Source of the DNA: Trichoplax sp. H2
Taxonomy: Eukaryota > Placozoa > Uniplacotomia > Trichoplacea
DNA: 64,000 nucleotides
Reading direction: 5' to 3'
NCBI GenBank assembly: GCA_003344405.1
Contig: NOWV01000064.1
Span: 124,001-188,000, forward strand
Positions within the stretch are counted from its first letter, which is position 1; each line of letters starts with the position of its first letter. The position numbers were made by a program, and so were the translations under genes. Under the pieces are notes generated by a model, which searched no databases, was not told the origin of the DNA, and saw only the letters and a list, made by a program, of their open reading frames with translations. Below, in pieces: positions 50,101 to 63,840 of the stretch.

Positions 50101-50877
50101 AATAATCTGTATTAAGATCTTCCCCAATCTCTAATATGGCTCATAAATCTAAATTTGGTAAGACTTAAAAACTTCATCTTTTACTATCTAATTGTATTTT
50201 TTTGCAAAATTCGACTGAACTGAGATCTTTTATTTCTGTATTTCCAGCCAAGAATAGCTTAATAACAGAACCCAAGGTGATTTGTATACCATAAATTTAC
50301 GTTATGGAAGCGCTTCCATTAAGTTAACATTATATTTCATAACAGCTGGAAAACTGTTTAACGAAATGCTCTTGTTATAGCACTTACCGCAATTATGTTA
50401 AAAATTTTTTGAAGCTATCTACTAAAAATTAGCTTTATTCATAGGAAAATCGCCATGGGTATAATGGTAGATTATCCTTAACTGATAATGATAATAGCTC
50501 TTTCAACTCAGAGAATTCCGATTGTCGAACTGTATCAACTCCACAGGTATAGCCAACTTGAGGCACTTATGCTGGGTAAAACCTCTGTTCGTTAGGAAGG
50601 TGATATAAATGTTTTTGTTACTAAGCCAATAGTTCAGGCAAATTTAGCCTTAGCGCACGCGCAGCTAAAGATCCCTCCAGTTACTGGTCTGTTATTACAT
50701 ATGTTCCCTAAATGTTAACTACTCACTACAAAAGCACCAAATAATCTTTACAACTTTTTATTAGATTTTGATCCTGACTATCTAAGGAACCCACAAGATT
50801 CCCCATCAATCTCCCCAACGCCGACAGAAAAGCGATCGAGTACACCAACAAGAAAGAAGAGGAAGCAAAAGCTTTAA
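47115..50877 (+). CDS. SUPT7L: SUPT7L, STAGA/SAGA complex gamma subunit
   Basis: Twelve exons: 47115..47260, 48570..48920, 49122..49210, 49322..49443, 49521..49664, 49755..49828, 49976..50014, 50117..50157, 50248..50276, 50445..50546, 50638..50686, 50765..50877; 432 residues (human 414). Landmarks are an N-terminal KWGEF (human YWGEI), VVLHNIELMQHIRALNQIL (about 65-83), and a histone-fold domain (about 168-240) with SVCSHAGYETAAFQSCLEV and LCTLLRYNVDYEKETG. This is followed by NPFEQVLYQIGINGIPSLL. The C-terminal half is low complexity and ends in a basic RKKRKQKL. SUPT7L pairs through its histone fold in the SAGA-type acetyltransferase coactivator. The tail exons are small (29-49 nt) and were set by phase and splice signals only, so that part is less certain than the histone-fold exons. 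Confidence 0.88.
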
Positions 50878-53112
50878 TTTTGTCTTATTCTACTGCTTTT
50901 TTCTACATAAACTAAAGCTTAAGTTATTGAGCAGTGTTCGATGATACCGAATTCAGCGGTAGATATAAATTATATATTACTTATTTTACTTCAATATCGA
51001 CCAAGATCCACTTGGATTTGGTTCTGAATAGTACGTAGCTGAGAATTTCAATGTTCGAAATCATGTTGCTTAAAATGGTATATTATTAGCCTAGCTATCC
51101 CAATGTAAATACTGGGCAATCCATTACAGATTTTGCAACACAATTATGTAAATTATTGGATGAAGTTGATTGTGATCTCTTCATTCGGCACAAATAGAGA
51201 TTAGTAAAACACCTGTGCGCCTTCTCTGCTCGTCTTCAGTGCGTATTTGTAATATATTACGAAGTGTACTACTTATTACATTCTACGGTCAACTTTTAGT
51301 ATAAGCTGTCCGTAATTTATGATAATTGCGTAATGTGCAAATACCAGTTCAGCTTTTTCCGTACTGTTTTCAATTAAAATCGATCTGCTTTGATTATTTT
51401 AATAAAGAATTGTTAGATCATTTGATGATACGGTTGTTTGTAGAGATTTCTGAACATTGTAACGTTGTCTTGTGTTTTTACAATATTCTAGTCATTATTG
51501 CAAATCTTGTGTCGAATGTCACAGATACTATACTGCATCTTCAATGAATTTAATTTTATAGCAAATAATGGTATACGCGCAAGTGCCAGAAATTAAACGA
51601 TTGCAATTTTAGCTTACCCGCTCATGAATATATTTTTAATAACACACCTAAATCTTTGAAAGTATCATAAGTGGAAAAAGATGGATAATCCAACGATCAG
51701 AATTTTGGTAACGAATCTTACAGAAAAATAATAAGAAATTAAAAGTAGCCGCGAATCCCTTTTACATTTATACAATCCAGTGAATCTTAAAACGGCGCTG
51801 CCCTTGTCATTAATAGCTACTTCGTATTATTAATTTATCATCTCATTAGGCGGTAAAATAATTTTAAATGACTGTAATGTAAATATCAATTAAAAGATGT
51901 TACTTTATTAAAAAGATAATATTGTTACAAAATATTTTTAAAATACGCCTATACTTGATTACTTGTAAGTTTGCCTTTAATATCCAGAGTACTTATATAC
52001 CATGCTGGAGTTATGTTACGTAGATACGATAGATTATTTAAAGCATACTAGAATTAATTATTATATATCAGTAAAATGCTATTAAACTTAATAGAAAGAA
52101 ATTTTTATAATATAGACCAATTGATAAACTATACGCTATCAGATCTCCTGATTAATAGGCCAGTTAAATATATTTTTAAATGCAGCAAGCAAACGAACGT
52201 TGCAATGAGAATAGTATAGCTTTAATAATGTTATATTCCATTCTTGATAAATAAAATACTGTACTTTTAATATGAATCCAGTTGTATTATGGATAACGGT
52301 ATTTTTAGTATGTGAGAATATATTTCACTGATAATTATAATCACCCATTTATTTGTACTTAGTAATCTACTATAAATGCTGGTTGCTAAGAAAATCATAA
52401 TTTGCCTAAGAAATGATATGGTACGTGTGCTTACTAAGTTTTGATAACAATAATGCGAGGAGTAAGTAAAACATCCACTAGGGCAGGCTTATTATCATTA
52501 TAAAGATATAGCACTAGCTCTATCAATTGCTGCCATTAATTATTTATATTCCTTAGGCAAAACTCTAGTATGATATAATCATCAGCGATAATAGGTTATG
52601 TAAACAGCATGATGATGTAAAAGCAGATGATCATCTACGGTGAGTGATAGAACATAAGATGATTACTTTTCTAGCGATTGTTTAACATTTGACAATTTTA
52701 GGCAATTACAATTAACTAGGAAGTCGATATATTCCTGATACTTTAATATGCATTATACTCTTATGCACTGTTCCTATAATTAGTAAAAAAATAAGTTGCA
52801 ATTAATGACCTAAATGCTTACAATTAAATGCACATGGTACAGTATAAGCATTATCATCAAATAATTAATTTATAAACATACTTGAATTGACAGGCATTTC
52901 CATGATAGCCGAATTTGCAAACGCATAAATTATACCTATCGATGCAGTATCCTCCATTTTGACAAGCAGGATAACATATGCTATCTATAATGTGATAATT
53001 ACAACAGAATAATTTCTAAAAGTTAAAAGTGTGTTTAAACGCACATTTTTAGGTAAAAACTAAATCTTACCTTCTATATCAATAGATATAATTGCAGTTA
53101 TTAATTCTAATT
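50878..53112. other. Convergent intergenic spacer, no gene seen
   Basis: About 2.2 kb between the SUPT7L stop and the stop of the minus-strand Ig gene. AT-rich, no repeat or supported frame. A 73-codon plus-strand frame near 51326 has no motif or splice support. Confidence 0.45.
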
Positions 53113-54564
53113 TTAATCCAGCACACAATAGATACCTTTAATAACTTCCTTTTTAGAAGGAATTCTGCAGCACATGACACCTGTGGTAGATCCCTTGTTG
53201 TAGGTACACTTATTCTTTGCTTTCTTGCTATATTTAGAGTATAAATACCCATGTCTGCTGCACCCCTTTGGCTTAAGCTTATATTGGCACGATCGACCTA
53301 ATCCAGCCATAACTGCAGTCTCCTTACAACGTAAACATTGCTTCGAGTTATGAGTTGCATCGTAAGAAAAACAGCCCTCTAGGAAGAATAAATCTTTCCA
53401 AGATATCTCATTTAAGGATTGAACATTTTCTATACTGCAGACTTGAAAATTATCACCACACAAATTACCACCATTTTTAATATGACCTTTCCATCGGCCA
53501 GGACAGGCTGAGATATTGTAGTATTTCCTTGGCAAACGGTTATCACCAGCAGCACAACCCTGATGACCTCCTATTTTAATATTTAAGAATGGTATGAGTC
53601 CAATAATCGCGGCATTAAATAGAATATGAATTATATATTAATGAATTAAATTTTTTCTGTGATTAGCATATCAGTCATTCTATTTACTTGCTCTTATTTT
53701 GATACTGTCTTGAGAAGTACCATCATCATTGGTCGCTAGGCATGTATACTCGCCATTGTGATGATGATTAATCTTGTTTAGTGATAGTTTGGACTGCGAA
53801 TTTTTATTTATTTCTTCTACTTTAATTAAAGTCTTGTCCTTTAGCCATGCTATATTCAATGGTCCTTTAGCATTACTGACTTGACAAACAAGTAGAATAT
53901 TTTCTCCAATGATAAAATTTGATTTATCTACAATAACTCTGACTTGGGGAAGTGATGGTATAGCTATCATTCATCGTAAAATATTAAATGATTGTATTAT
54001 GATATAGCAAGAACAGTTGGCGTTAAAAATGCTGCAACTTGCATAGCACACTATATTTTATAATTGCTAAGACATTGCTTACTAGGATGAAAATTTTAAA
54101 ACATTTTTAGTGCACTTTTTGATAAGTAGATTCATCTCTCGTACCTTCTTTTTTACAGCATAACACCCCTGATGCAATCCCAGGTCGATAAGTACAGGCT
54201 CTTCTTAGTAAGCTATCAACACAACAACTAGCATCAATTTTACCTAGACCAATGCAGGACTTTGACATTAGATTTTGATGCTGACATGATTTCCCAACAG
54301 CGGCTAAATCATCACTTCCCCAGTGATCACTAATACATGGTTTACAAGTTCCACCATCTTGTGATGCATCATAAGCATAACAGCCTTCTATTGTCGTGGC
54401 TTCATTCCAAGTAATCTGTTTAAGCATACTAGATTCTTTCCAACTACATACATTCCATCCTTTTCCACATAAGTTACTTGCATTGCTAATGTGACCAGCC
54501 CATGGCCCACGACAAGCAACAATGTTGGTTTGATTAAACCTATGTGCCATGCTAACTTTACAAG
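53113..54564 (-). CDS. Secreted/extracellular protein: Cys-rich module, Ig domain, Cys-rich module (5' end unresolved)
   Basis: Three phase-matched exons on the minus strand: 54564..54145, 53963..53688, 53570..53113; about 384 residues to the TAA. Exon A holds module 1 (CRGPWAGHISN, NLCGKGWNVCS, IEGCYAYDAS, AVGKSCQ, GVLCC). Exon B is an I-set immunoglobulin domain (VCQV, AWLKD, GEYTCLATNDDG). Exon C is module 2, plainly homologous to module 1 (CPGRWKGHIKN, NLCGDNFQVCS, LEGCFSYDAT, GLGRSCQ, GVMCC). Each module carries about 11-12 cysteines at conserved spacing and probably folds by disulfides, so secretion is likely. I do not recognise the module. Exon A starts at a TTCTTCAG acceptor, so at least one upstream exon with the signal peptide is missing; a candidate MKRMLVNYIILLLIHY frame near 54880-54945 could not be joined in phase. 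Confidence 0.75.
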
Positions 54565-57500
54565 CTGAAGAAGAAAAGACAGCATTAAATATATTATCCG
54601 TATTGATCCATTATATACTCCACAAATGATTTCTAAAAACACGCATAAAAATTTTTCAATTAAAATTTATTCTTGCTTGACATCTTCTCATTTTAAATCT
54701 CGTTTATAATAGTAGCTCACAGACCATGTGCCAGCAGAAAGATTAAATCTCTACCAGAAATAGCTCTACAAATTTTAGATTTTGTGGAATTTCTATTCAT
54801 CTCTTATGCTCTATCCATTTGTAATAACTTTACAATCATCTACTGGATTTTCAGCAGGTTTAGGGTTTATCTCATATGCATATAATGAATTAATAATAAT
54901 ATTATATAATTAACAAGCATTCTTTTCATGGATCCTCTATTAGTTTCATCAGAAATTTGTATTGTTATTGATTAAATGATCCTGAAACTCCTATGAAATG
55001 GCTTCACAAACATTATACTCGAATGAATCGCAACAAAGATACGGTTAAAAAGTATTTACTATATCCCACATCTAGATATTCCATGTATCTTTTCTATTCT
55101 ACATCGGGCATAATTTCAGATTATACTATTGCTAGACCTTAAGAAGTTCATATCGTCATTTTTTATCTTTAAAACTATATGATATTTGTTAAAGAAAAGT
55201 TCTAAAAATTCCTCTCGCTATCGTGTTCATCTATCAATGTTAAATTGATTTCCTCATAAATATGTGAATGAATTCGTCACTGCGAGGGTCGTGAGATAGA
55301 TGATGATTGGTTGTATAAGTATACACCTTAATTTCAGGACTCCTATTATTGTTAGCAACATAACGTTATAAATTAATCGTCATTGATCAAATAGACAATG
55401 ATAGGATAAATGAAGTTCTAGTCTTATGAATTGTGCATTGCCATTTATAACATGATTGGTTCAAGTCTACCACAGCGGGAGAAAATAATATAAAAGAAGA
55501 TGAATGACCCTTTCATTGCTCATAAGTGACTTCACTTATGTTTTTATCGTTTTATTCAACTTAATGGCATGATTTGTTTGTTTTTCTGTAACTGGAACAT
55601 AAAATTAAGCGATCATTTCCTAACCCAGTAAATAAATATTTGAATAGAGAAGAAATTTAATCCGTTATGGGGTAAAATAAATTTCAAGCAAACCTGCTAA
55701 GACCAAAGAATAATATTAAGGATCAAGTTTAAGGCCTACTATTAAATGCGTAGCCCGTGAAGAGAATAATTTACATCAATTCTCCGCTCTTATGGATTTC
55801 AAAAGCTTTAAATAATGAAAGCTAAATTTTATTTACCGTGACTATATCAACAAAAACTTTCTTTAGTTACTTAAGCTAATCTAACAATGGCATAACATTG
55901 GATAACTCAACGTGTTCTGGCCGAATAGATGTTAGCTTAGACGGCGCGTGTTACACTTACTTAATGAAATTGAGAAAAATATTCGCAATATGAAAGTTAA
56001 TCGCGTTAAGAGAACGTAATTTTTATCTTATACCAGAAATAAATATCTATATGTACAGTTAATTGAGTACACGATTAAAGAAGTAGCTAATCCTATTTTA
56101 TTTATCGCGCCGAATAAACTCTCCCCTGAGCTGTATATGAGACATTGTAACTAGAACCTTACAGAGAAAAATGGCAATTTGCTCTTAACCCAAAGATACT
56201 AGAGCATTATATAATTATTGAATACAATCTTCCCTAAACCTATCAGGAGTTGTTATACTTGTTCGCAATTAATTATAGTACTTTAGTACCTTAGTATCGA
56301 CGCAACATGTAATCTAAATCAATAATACTAAATCGTATAACTATGTTCAACAGAAGGGCTAAATAAGATAAAGACAGCCATATCCCACTTTATCAAGAAT
56401 TACTTAGAATGGGCAATTCTGCTAGAACCTAACTCTACCTATTACATTATAGTAGGAACAGATAGATTTTAACTACAGCTAAAAATTAGTTATATCTAAG
56501 CACTTAAATAGGTTTACTACGGGTGTATTTTTTCGCCAATGAAATGGCTAATAACCTTATAAGGAATCTTAATGCGAAATAATTTCATTTTGTTTGTGGC
56601 CAAATAAAAGGAGAAATGAAAATAATTTCGGATTAATTATTCTTTGCAAAAAGTTATTTTTACTAAATTTAGCGATGCGACGCTTGTTATTTTACGAAGT
56701 CACAGCTTTCCGCTTAATTATTAAATTAATTTGCTTCTAGAGATTGTTATGATGAAATTTATATCTAGCTAGTAATATATTATATGATGTCTGTCTGGCA
56801 GAATTATTGACTCTAATTGCTACAGTATACGAGCTGGAACCATAAAGCCCTATTTTAACTTGGAATAACAAGAACTGTTAGCCGTGTTTTTAATTACCAC
56901 AACTTGCGGACAAGAAAATCAAAAGCAATAAATTTATAAAATCAGTAAAATGCCATATTATCAGGTTAGAAACAATGGCGTATATAATCTATAACTATGA
57001 TAGAGTGATGAAATTAAAATTTTCTTCTTCGACTAAATTATACTCGTTAAAGTGCATCAATATGATGATTAATAATACGATGATTTCTATCCGCTTTCAT
57101 ACCGTTGAGCTTTTTAGAGTTGATTGCTAACGAGGACACTTTTTGATTCAGATGGCAGCAGACTAAGGTAATAACAAGTAGCCTGATCAGTCTAAGGGTC
57201 ATATTCAGCAATATGTTGAACCTATATCTTTCAGATTAGCAAATATAATTGTAAAATAGGTAAACTTTTATATTAGTAGAATGAACTGTAAAATGTTCAA
57301 ATGATGAAATAAGGAAGTTGCTATTGGCAAGAATCTACAGTTTGTCGTAACGTAACAATTCGACAGGCCCTCTAGCCGTAAATCTAGTCAATCATATAGT
57401 ACCCTTATAATATAGTTTTTTATTCTATTCATCACTTAGACAATAATTTACTATTAAGGAAAGAGATCATGCAGTCTATTACGCGGATAGAATCCTTAAG

Positions 57501-59379
57501 TTATGGTCATTAGTAGATATAACATTGACAAGTATTGTATTGAATAGGTTAACTTTTGCCTACAATAGTTCAATTGAGCTATTATCTGTCGAAATCACTT
57601 TAAATCGTTGAAAAAACATTTAATAAACGCTAATTGCTTTCATCTAGGATCAGTAACAACTGTCTTGGCCGAGGCAAGAATTATTATTGTAGAATACAAT
57701 TCATTACTTTTTCAATTGAAAACGCTGTTCGAATTCTAAGATATTCTTAGCATACTAATGTCACTGACAATGGTCAACGCGGTGTTGAAGAATAATATGG
57801 ACGTGTTATATCAATAAATATTAACAGTCAATAGTGTCCAGAATATCTTCGAAAGAAAGGCAGGCTCGACTTTTAATATCCAGATCAATTGCCTTTAATC
57901 ATTTGATTTCGTGGCATATCTATATAACTATACTTGTAGGTAGATAGATAGGTGGATGCAAGTTATAAATACTAACAAACGGGATATTACTTAACACAAT
58001 TGATACAAACAGTTTCGTTCTTGAATGTTAAGGAAAATTACTATGATTCCGATCACATGGCTTAAAAGTTTGTTTATAATCCTTTTTTAATTCACCAAGT
58101 TAGCCAAAATTGCTCACTATAATCTAACTTAACCTTATATAGTGCAGTAGTGCTAGGTAAATTCATCGTAACATGTTATTTTCCCTAAATCTTTGATAAA
58201 TAACTCGGATAAAGCAGAAAGGAATTTGATTTAACTAAATCAACATGGAAGATCGAAAGTTAATGCTCTGGTCATTAATTTAGCTAAGGGATAGCGTTAA
58301 TCACATGTTCAAGGATTATAAAATGCTTTTAAAAATTATCCCAAGCACCTAATACGAATTCAAATGCAAGGGAACAGTTTATGCATTTGTTATGGCGCCA
58401 TTCAATAATTCTATTGTAATGCATAAAATGAGCCTCAGCAGGACAGCTATTCATTGCTTTCTAGTATTAGGCAGTCTTAGCAAAAATAACAGCATAAGTC
58501 AATCTACTCCCCCAAAAACAGCATTTATCGTAATAATTATAGTTATAGTAAGTAAATTCATGATGAGATATTTTACTTCTAGGAGTATGAACATTTTTGA
58601 TGAATTAACATATTAGCTATCATTTTATCGGTGAAATACTTGATTTTAATTTTTTACATATATCTATTTAAACAAAGTAATTTCAATCGAGTACAGTTAA
58701 TGCCTAAACGGGTACCTGGTTGTAAATATTTTTTACGAATGATAATTAATCTATTTTTTACCAATGACGTTGGTAAATTTCAATTATCTCACTTATGTAT
58801 GTGTTAAAATAAACTAAAAACTTGGCAATATTTTTCATTTGGGTCGTGTCAAATGTCAAGTTTATCATATTGATTTTAACTAATATCTTTATATGTGATA
58901 CAAATAAATAATATCAATTTCCCATGGGACCTTAATTCTTTCCACTGAGTTACTGATATCACATAACGAGTAGAATCAAGAAGTTTACGCGTATACACGT
59001 ATATGTATTTCGTATATAGTATACATATACGGAACTTTTTTTATGAATAATTATAGAAAGCCTACGGCACTGAGTGTACTCGATGTTAACACCAACAGAA
59101 GTTCCGTACATAATTTCAATCGTTTATCATTTTGTAGAAATTGCGCTGCTTTATGAATACTCTTTCTAGTTTATAGCTATCGAGACTTCCAATATACTAC
59201 TCCTATGAAGTGGAGCGTCTGCAAATTTCGCCACAATTGAGGTTCGATAACTAATTGGACAAGTATTACCAGTTAAGTGGTAATCTACTTTAATTTAGTT
59301 CTAATATTACACAGTTTTCAGTATTAACTGTCCCTTAATTGATATATTCATCATAATATATTATACAGTATAAAATATC
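54565..59379. other. Gene-poor region; possible upstream exons of the Ig gene unresolved
   Basis: About 4.8 kb of very AT-rich DNA. Besides the signal-peptide-like minus-strand frame near 54880-54945, I found no motif-bearing or splice-supported frame, RNA gene or tandem repeat. If the Ig gene has a long first intron, its 5' exon could lie here. Confidence 0.4.
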
Positions 59380-59671
59380 ATGCCGTCTTTATCTTCTGCT
59401 GAGCTAGCAACAGTTATAAATAACTTGGCTACAGTTCAAGAAATTAATATTTCAGAATTGAAAATTTATCTACCATACGTAATTCTATCAAATTCAATCG
59501 ATAGGACTTTTGTCCAGGTTTAGAAATAATAGACAGCTGGATGCTTTGCTATTTGTTTGGTTGCACAACTGTCGCATAAAGTGTAGCAAAAGTAGTGCAG
59601 CTTTCTTAGTTACATTTATTAATCTTTATGTGACTCATCAGTTAATCAGTGATGCAATTATCCGCTATTAG
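59380..59671 (+). pseudogene. Coding-like frame broken by one frameshift, possible relic
   Basis: An ATG at 59380 opens 46 codons with convincing composition (MPSLSSAELATVINNLATVQ, then SELKIYLPYVIL) to about 59517. A second frame, offset by one base, continues without a gap (FRNNRQLDALLFVWLHNCRI, then SAAFLVTFINLY and QLISDAI) to TAG at 59669-59671. The two could be one helical-repeat protein with a single-base indel near 59505-59517. The second part reminds me weakly of Integrator subunit INTS2, but that is not demonstrated. Frames of this length occur by chance in AT-rich DNA. Confidence 0.25.
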
Positions 59672-59890
59672 ATGCAATCCATCTACTTATTACTAATTAT
59701 AATCATAGATAATTAATGACATTGTATTTATGTTTATTATCTTCATATTTTTTTGCATAATTAGTTAATTAGTTAAATTTGGTTTTATAGAGTAAAAATA
59801 AATGTACTATCTATGCTATAAAATCATTAATTATTGTGGATCGCTGTAAGCTTTATGGAATACCTGTTCCTTTTATTGGGACTAGCTGTA

Positions 59891-60130
59891 ATAAAGGTTA
59901 ATAACCAAGAATCGAAAAAACATTATGGCATTAGTATGAACAGTAGAAATAAAATTACTAGTAATGAACTACGGTACTTCAGGGATAAAGTAATTCTGAT
60001 GACTTAGCATATAAAGATTAATAACCAACAATCGAAAAAACATTATGACATTAGTATGAACCATAAAAATAAAATTACTAGTAATGGACTACGGTACTTC
60101 AGGGATGAAGTAACTCTGATGACTTTGCAT
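59891..60130. repeat. Tandem duplication, period 120 bp
   Basis: Two copies, 59891-60010 and 60011-60130, sharing TTAATAACCAA, TCGAAAAAACATTATG and CTACGGTACTTCAGGGAT with roughly ten substitutions. No coding frame is preserved. Confidence 0.88.
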
Positions 60131-63100
60131 AATTAGAGATATCTAATTTCTAATGTTTGCTAGACTTGACGATATTTGAAATAAAATGGAAAACAGAAAA
60201 CTTTTCTATAACTTATGTTTAATTACATGCAATTAGTACAGTCAACGTCAAAATTTGAGCAAGTAGTTATTGTTCTACTTAATGGATAATTATTGATTTA
60301 TTAACTTACTTACATGAACGCTAGATACAACTTTAGCGTTGTAATGAACCTGATAAAAGGAATACCAATCACTACAATCTAGCAGGCTTCAGAGATGAGA
60401 TGAATAAAGCACAGTTGTAAAGTAATATGATTTTAATTTACTGGCACCATAACTACTAACTCCAAATAACTTATAACAATTTGACGAATCAGTTGAGTTA
60501 TAACTAGATGAATAAGATATAAATTATGATTGCTATACCTCATAACAATCGTGTGGTCAATGCAATTACGGTGCTTATTGATAAATTGATCTCTAGTGAA
60601 ATCTTAATTACTAAATGGATTTCTAGTCACACAACGACAAATTTCTTATACTGTAATAACAAACTCTAAAGTAATATTTCAAGATATTTTCTCTCATCTT
60701 GATCATTTTTGTTCCAGTATTAACAGTAAGGTGTGCCTATTTTAGGGTTAAGAAGAAAATAGGAAGCGTAATGTCTGGCATTATTAATGTACATTTGTAA
60801 GGCTATTAGTTTTATGCGAAGTAGACTTGACATTCCTCATATTCGTCTTTCTTCAATAGGAGTAAATTATTAAACGACATCTCGTAATAGATGGTTGGAA
60901 AACTGATTTCGTCCTATAATAGTTAAAGCTTCCTAGAAAGAATGATGCAGGTATCAGCAATTATAAGGTTCGTTTATTGCAATGAACCATATAATTAAAA
61001 TCGTGATTCTTCTAAGCTGTCATTATATACTTTCAAGCAATATTACATTTTTACTCTCGACTTCAAAAGCAGCTACACTGCTTTTAATTAATGCAATTGA
61101 AAGAACAGTCCAAGTTTGCATGTCTTAAAGGCATCGTAAAAAATATTTTATCATAAAATTCAAAACATACATAGGGCAGTGACAACTTTGTTATCCTCTA
61201 CGATATTATTTAAATATATTGCATCAGTACATGCGTTTTTAAGTTTCGGGTAATCAGTTACTATTTAAAGTACAATGGAATGCTATGTATATTAACTTAC
61301 GCTAGAATAACGGTCAGTAACTTAAGACGATGCAAATTATGTCTAGCTATAGTTCTACAAGGTTACAATGTCGCATGATGATTGCAATTTATCGATAAAG
61401 AATTTCAACACTTTGCAAATTTAACTCATGGTGCAGGAAGTTTTAGATAGATCGATCTATATTACTGAATTGTTTATTTTACTATTCAAAAGAACTAAGT
61501 TTATTTCTCTTTACATTTCCTAAATCTATACACATATTTTACATTCTGATCTCTCTCATTTGCTAGTACTGTACAAGTGAACATGTACCCTATTGTAATT
61601 GATACTGTTTAAAACATGATATATTATATAGGCGCAATCTATTTAGAACTTCTAGCTAATCTCGTAATAATTATGTAGTATGAAATAGTCTTGCTGCCTT
61701 AAACTCTACCATAAAATGCTGTACTACGATACACATAATGTATATTTGATATATGAGGTTTCTTCATTCTTCATTCTTTTTTAATCTTAGCAACTTACTT
61801 TTACCTGCATCATGTCTATAACTGTAAATTTTATTTTTATTTTTGAAGGAATTGGTTTCTAATTAGTTGACATGAAATTCGCTATGGTAGTTATAAGCCT
61901 ACAGATTATGACATTCATTATCACTGATTGATTTTCATTTTTTCTTTGAAGAGAAAAATAAATCAAAATATTAAAGCCTTTGCTTCGTTTAATAATTGAG
62001 TTAAAGTGGATAAAATTCTGCAAGCAGAGAAAGGAAAAAGAAAAATGCGTATAACAGTACTGGTTAATACTATCTATATTTACTGAACAGCAAAAATACA
62101 TGATGAAAGGTCGTTTCTAAGCAGCTCATAGAATTGCTATAATAACAGATTGAAATCATTCAAGATTGGAAAGCTTAAGCCATTGGGATCAAACCATGTA
62201 TTTAACCAATAGTACGGCGATAGAAAGATTAAAGTTAGATTATAGCGTTCTTATTCCTTGAATTTATTTAGGGAACTAATGAGTGAAAATGGCACGCCTA
62301 ACCGATATTGAAGTTTAATTTTGTTAATTCTAATATGTTTTGCAGTTGAGGCAGTTTCTACGAATTCAAGCATACGAGCATCTCGGTTAGTAGTGTAGCA
62401 CACCCTATGGTGTAGAAAGGATTCTCATGCCACATTTACGGAACATGGTGATTAAAATGTATTTTTAAACTTTTTAGCGACTCTTTAAGGAATTTATAAT
62501 TATGTTGCCTCAGATCTATTAATGATTCATGTAGGTAGATTTTAATCAAAAGCACATCAATTTTACGCGTATCTACTAAACCAGGTAATTTACAATAAAT
62601 GCACATGCAATCTATCTGCTTGATATTATCATGAAACAGGCATGCATATGTTCTATTAAAGTTTAATGAGCTCGCTAATGTATCATAAAGCTTAAAGTGT
62701 AACAGGAATCACTTATCTGTGTTTGTATCTTGGTGTATATTATACTCGTACGATGATAGACGAGTATGCAATGCTGTACGCTTAAACCGCCAATTTCGCA
62801 GAATTTAGTAACAGTATAATGATGTTTAGCAGAATAAAAAGAAAGAAAACATGTCATATGCTTTTCCAATCTTTATTTTTGAGGTTAGAGATAGATGTGA
62901 AGCGGATGTGAAGCTATAGAGAAAATAGTGCAGTTTATACCGAGCTAACAAACTACAAATAGTATTTCTTAAAAGCTTCCTCCACTAATTTGTTCATTGA
63001 TTGATGGTAGTTTCTGTGTAATCCGTGATCATTTACTACATTATGTGTGTCGCGAATAATCATTAAATTATGTGTATCGTTACAATTATACACTAAGTCC

Positions 63101-63840
63101 GAACCGTAGCGTAATGTCACGTCTGATAATTATAATTATAATAGATAAGTTATAAGTTATAATAAGCATAGATTACGAATTATCAACATGCTATGTTATC
63201 AAAATGCTTGTCTGTTTCGTGTCTAGGAATTTAGAAACTTAAATATCTGTATAGTACGATGCTGCTAAGTTACAAAATGACCCGTTACTATTACAACTAG
63301 AATCTTATAAAAAGGAAAGTTTTAAGACTTCTTCGGCATTACTTCGCACGAGCATTCAATTACTCCGTTAATGTATGTACAGTGCAACCTCAATAAAGTC
63401 AATTAATTAGTAGCAAAGTGCGAGCTTCATTTTATGAAAAGTATCACTAGTCAACCTCAAGATCCACCTCAGTATGGATAGCATAATGATGTTTGCAATG
63501 TTTTCCTTTCATGTACTTTTAATGCCATGCTTAATTTCAAATGCTCTGCCAACAGCTTGGCTGTTGTAAACTCAATCGTATTTCATTCATAGTGCTTATA
63601 TGGCCTATTCTGCCTTAAGGTAAAACTTAACTTTAGAAGTTAGATGTCGTCATTTGGGCAATATTTCATTAGCATATTCACGACTGGTCGAGTACAGTAG
63701 GTATGACTATAAGTAAAGTTCACGATACGCGAATAATTCATTTTTAAAGTTGCTGACATCATGGGCAATCTTTGCTGATGCTAAATTACAATTTAATTAA
63801 AAGTACTTAGCTGCTGAAGTAAGTTCGTGAGATTGAATAG
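60131..63840. other. Gene-poor AT-rich region
   Basis: No supported gene. Two plus-strand open frames of about 48 codons (60526-60669 and 60982-61128) have no splice partners or motifs and are within chance expectation at this base composition. No repeats stand out. Confidence 0.4.

Noticed and set aside
51326-51547. 73-codon plus-strand frame between SUPT7L and the Ig gene
   Set aside because: No recognisable motif or splice context, and the SUPT7L protein already ends with a family-like basic C-terminus.
58392-58616. 74-codon plus-strand frame in the desert
   Set aside because: No motif, splice partner or composition bias; length is expected by chance at this base composition.
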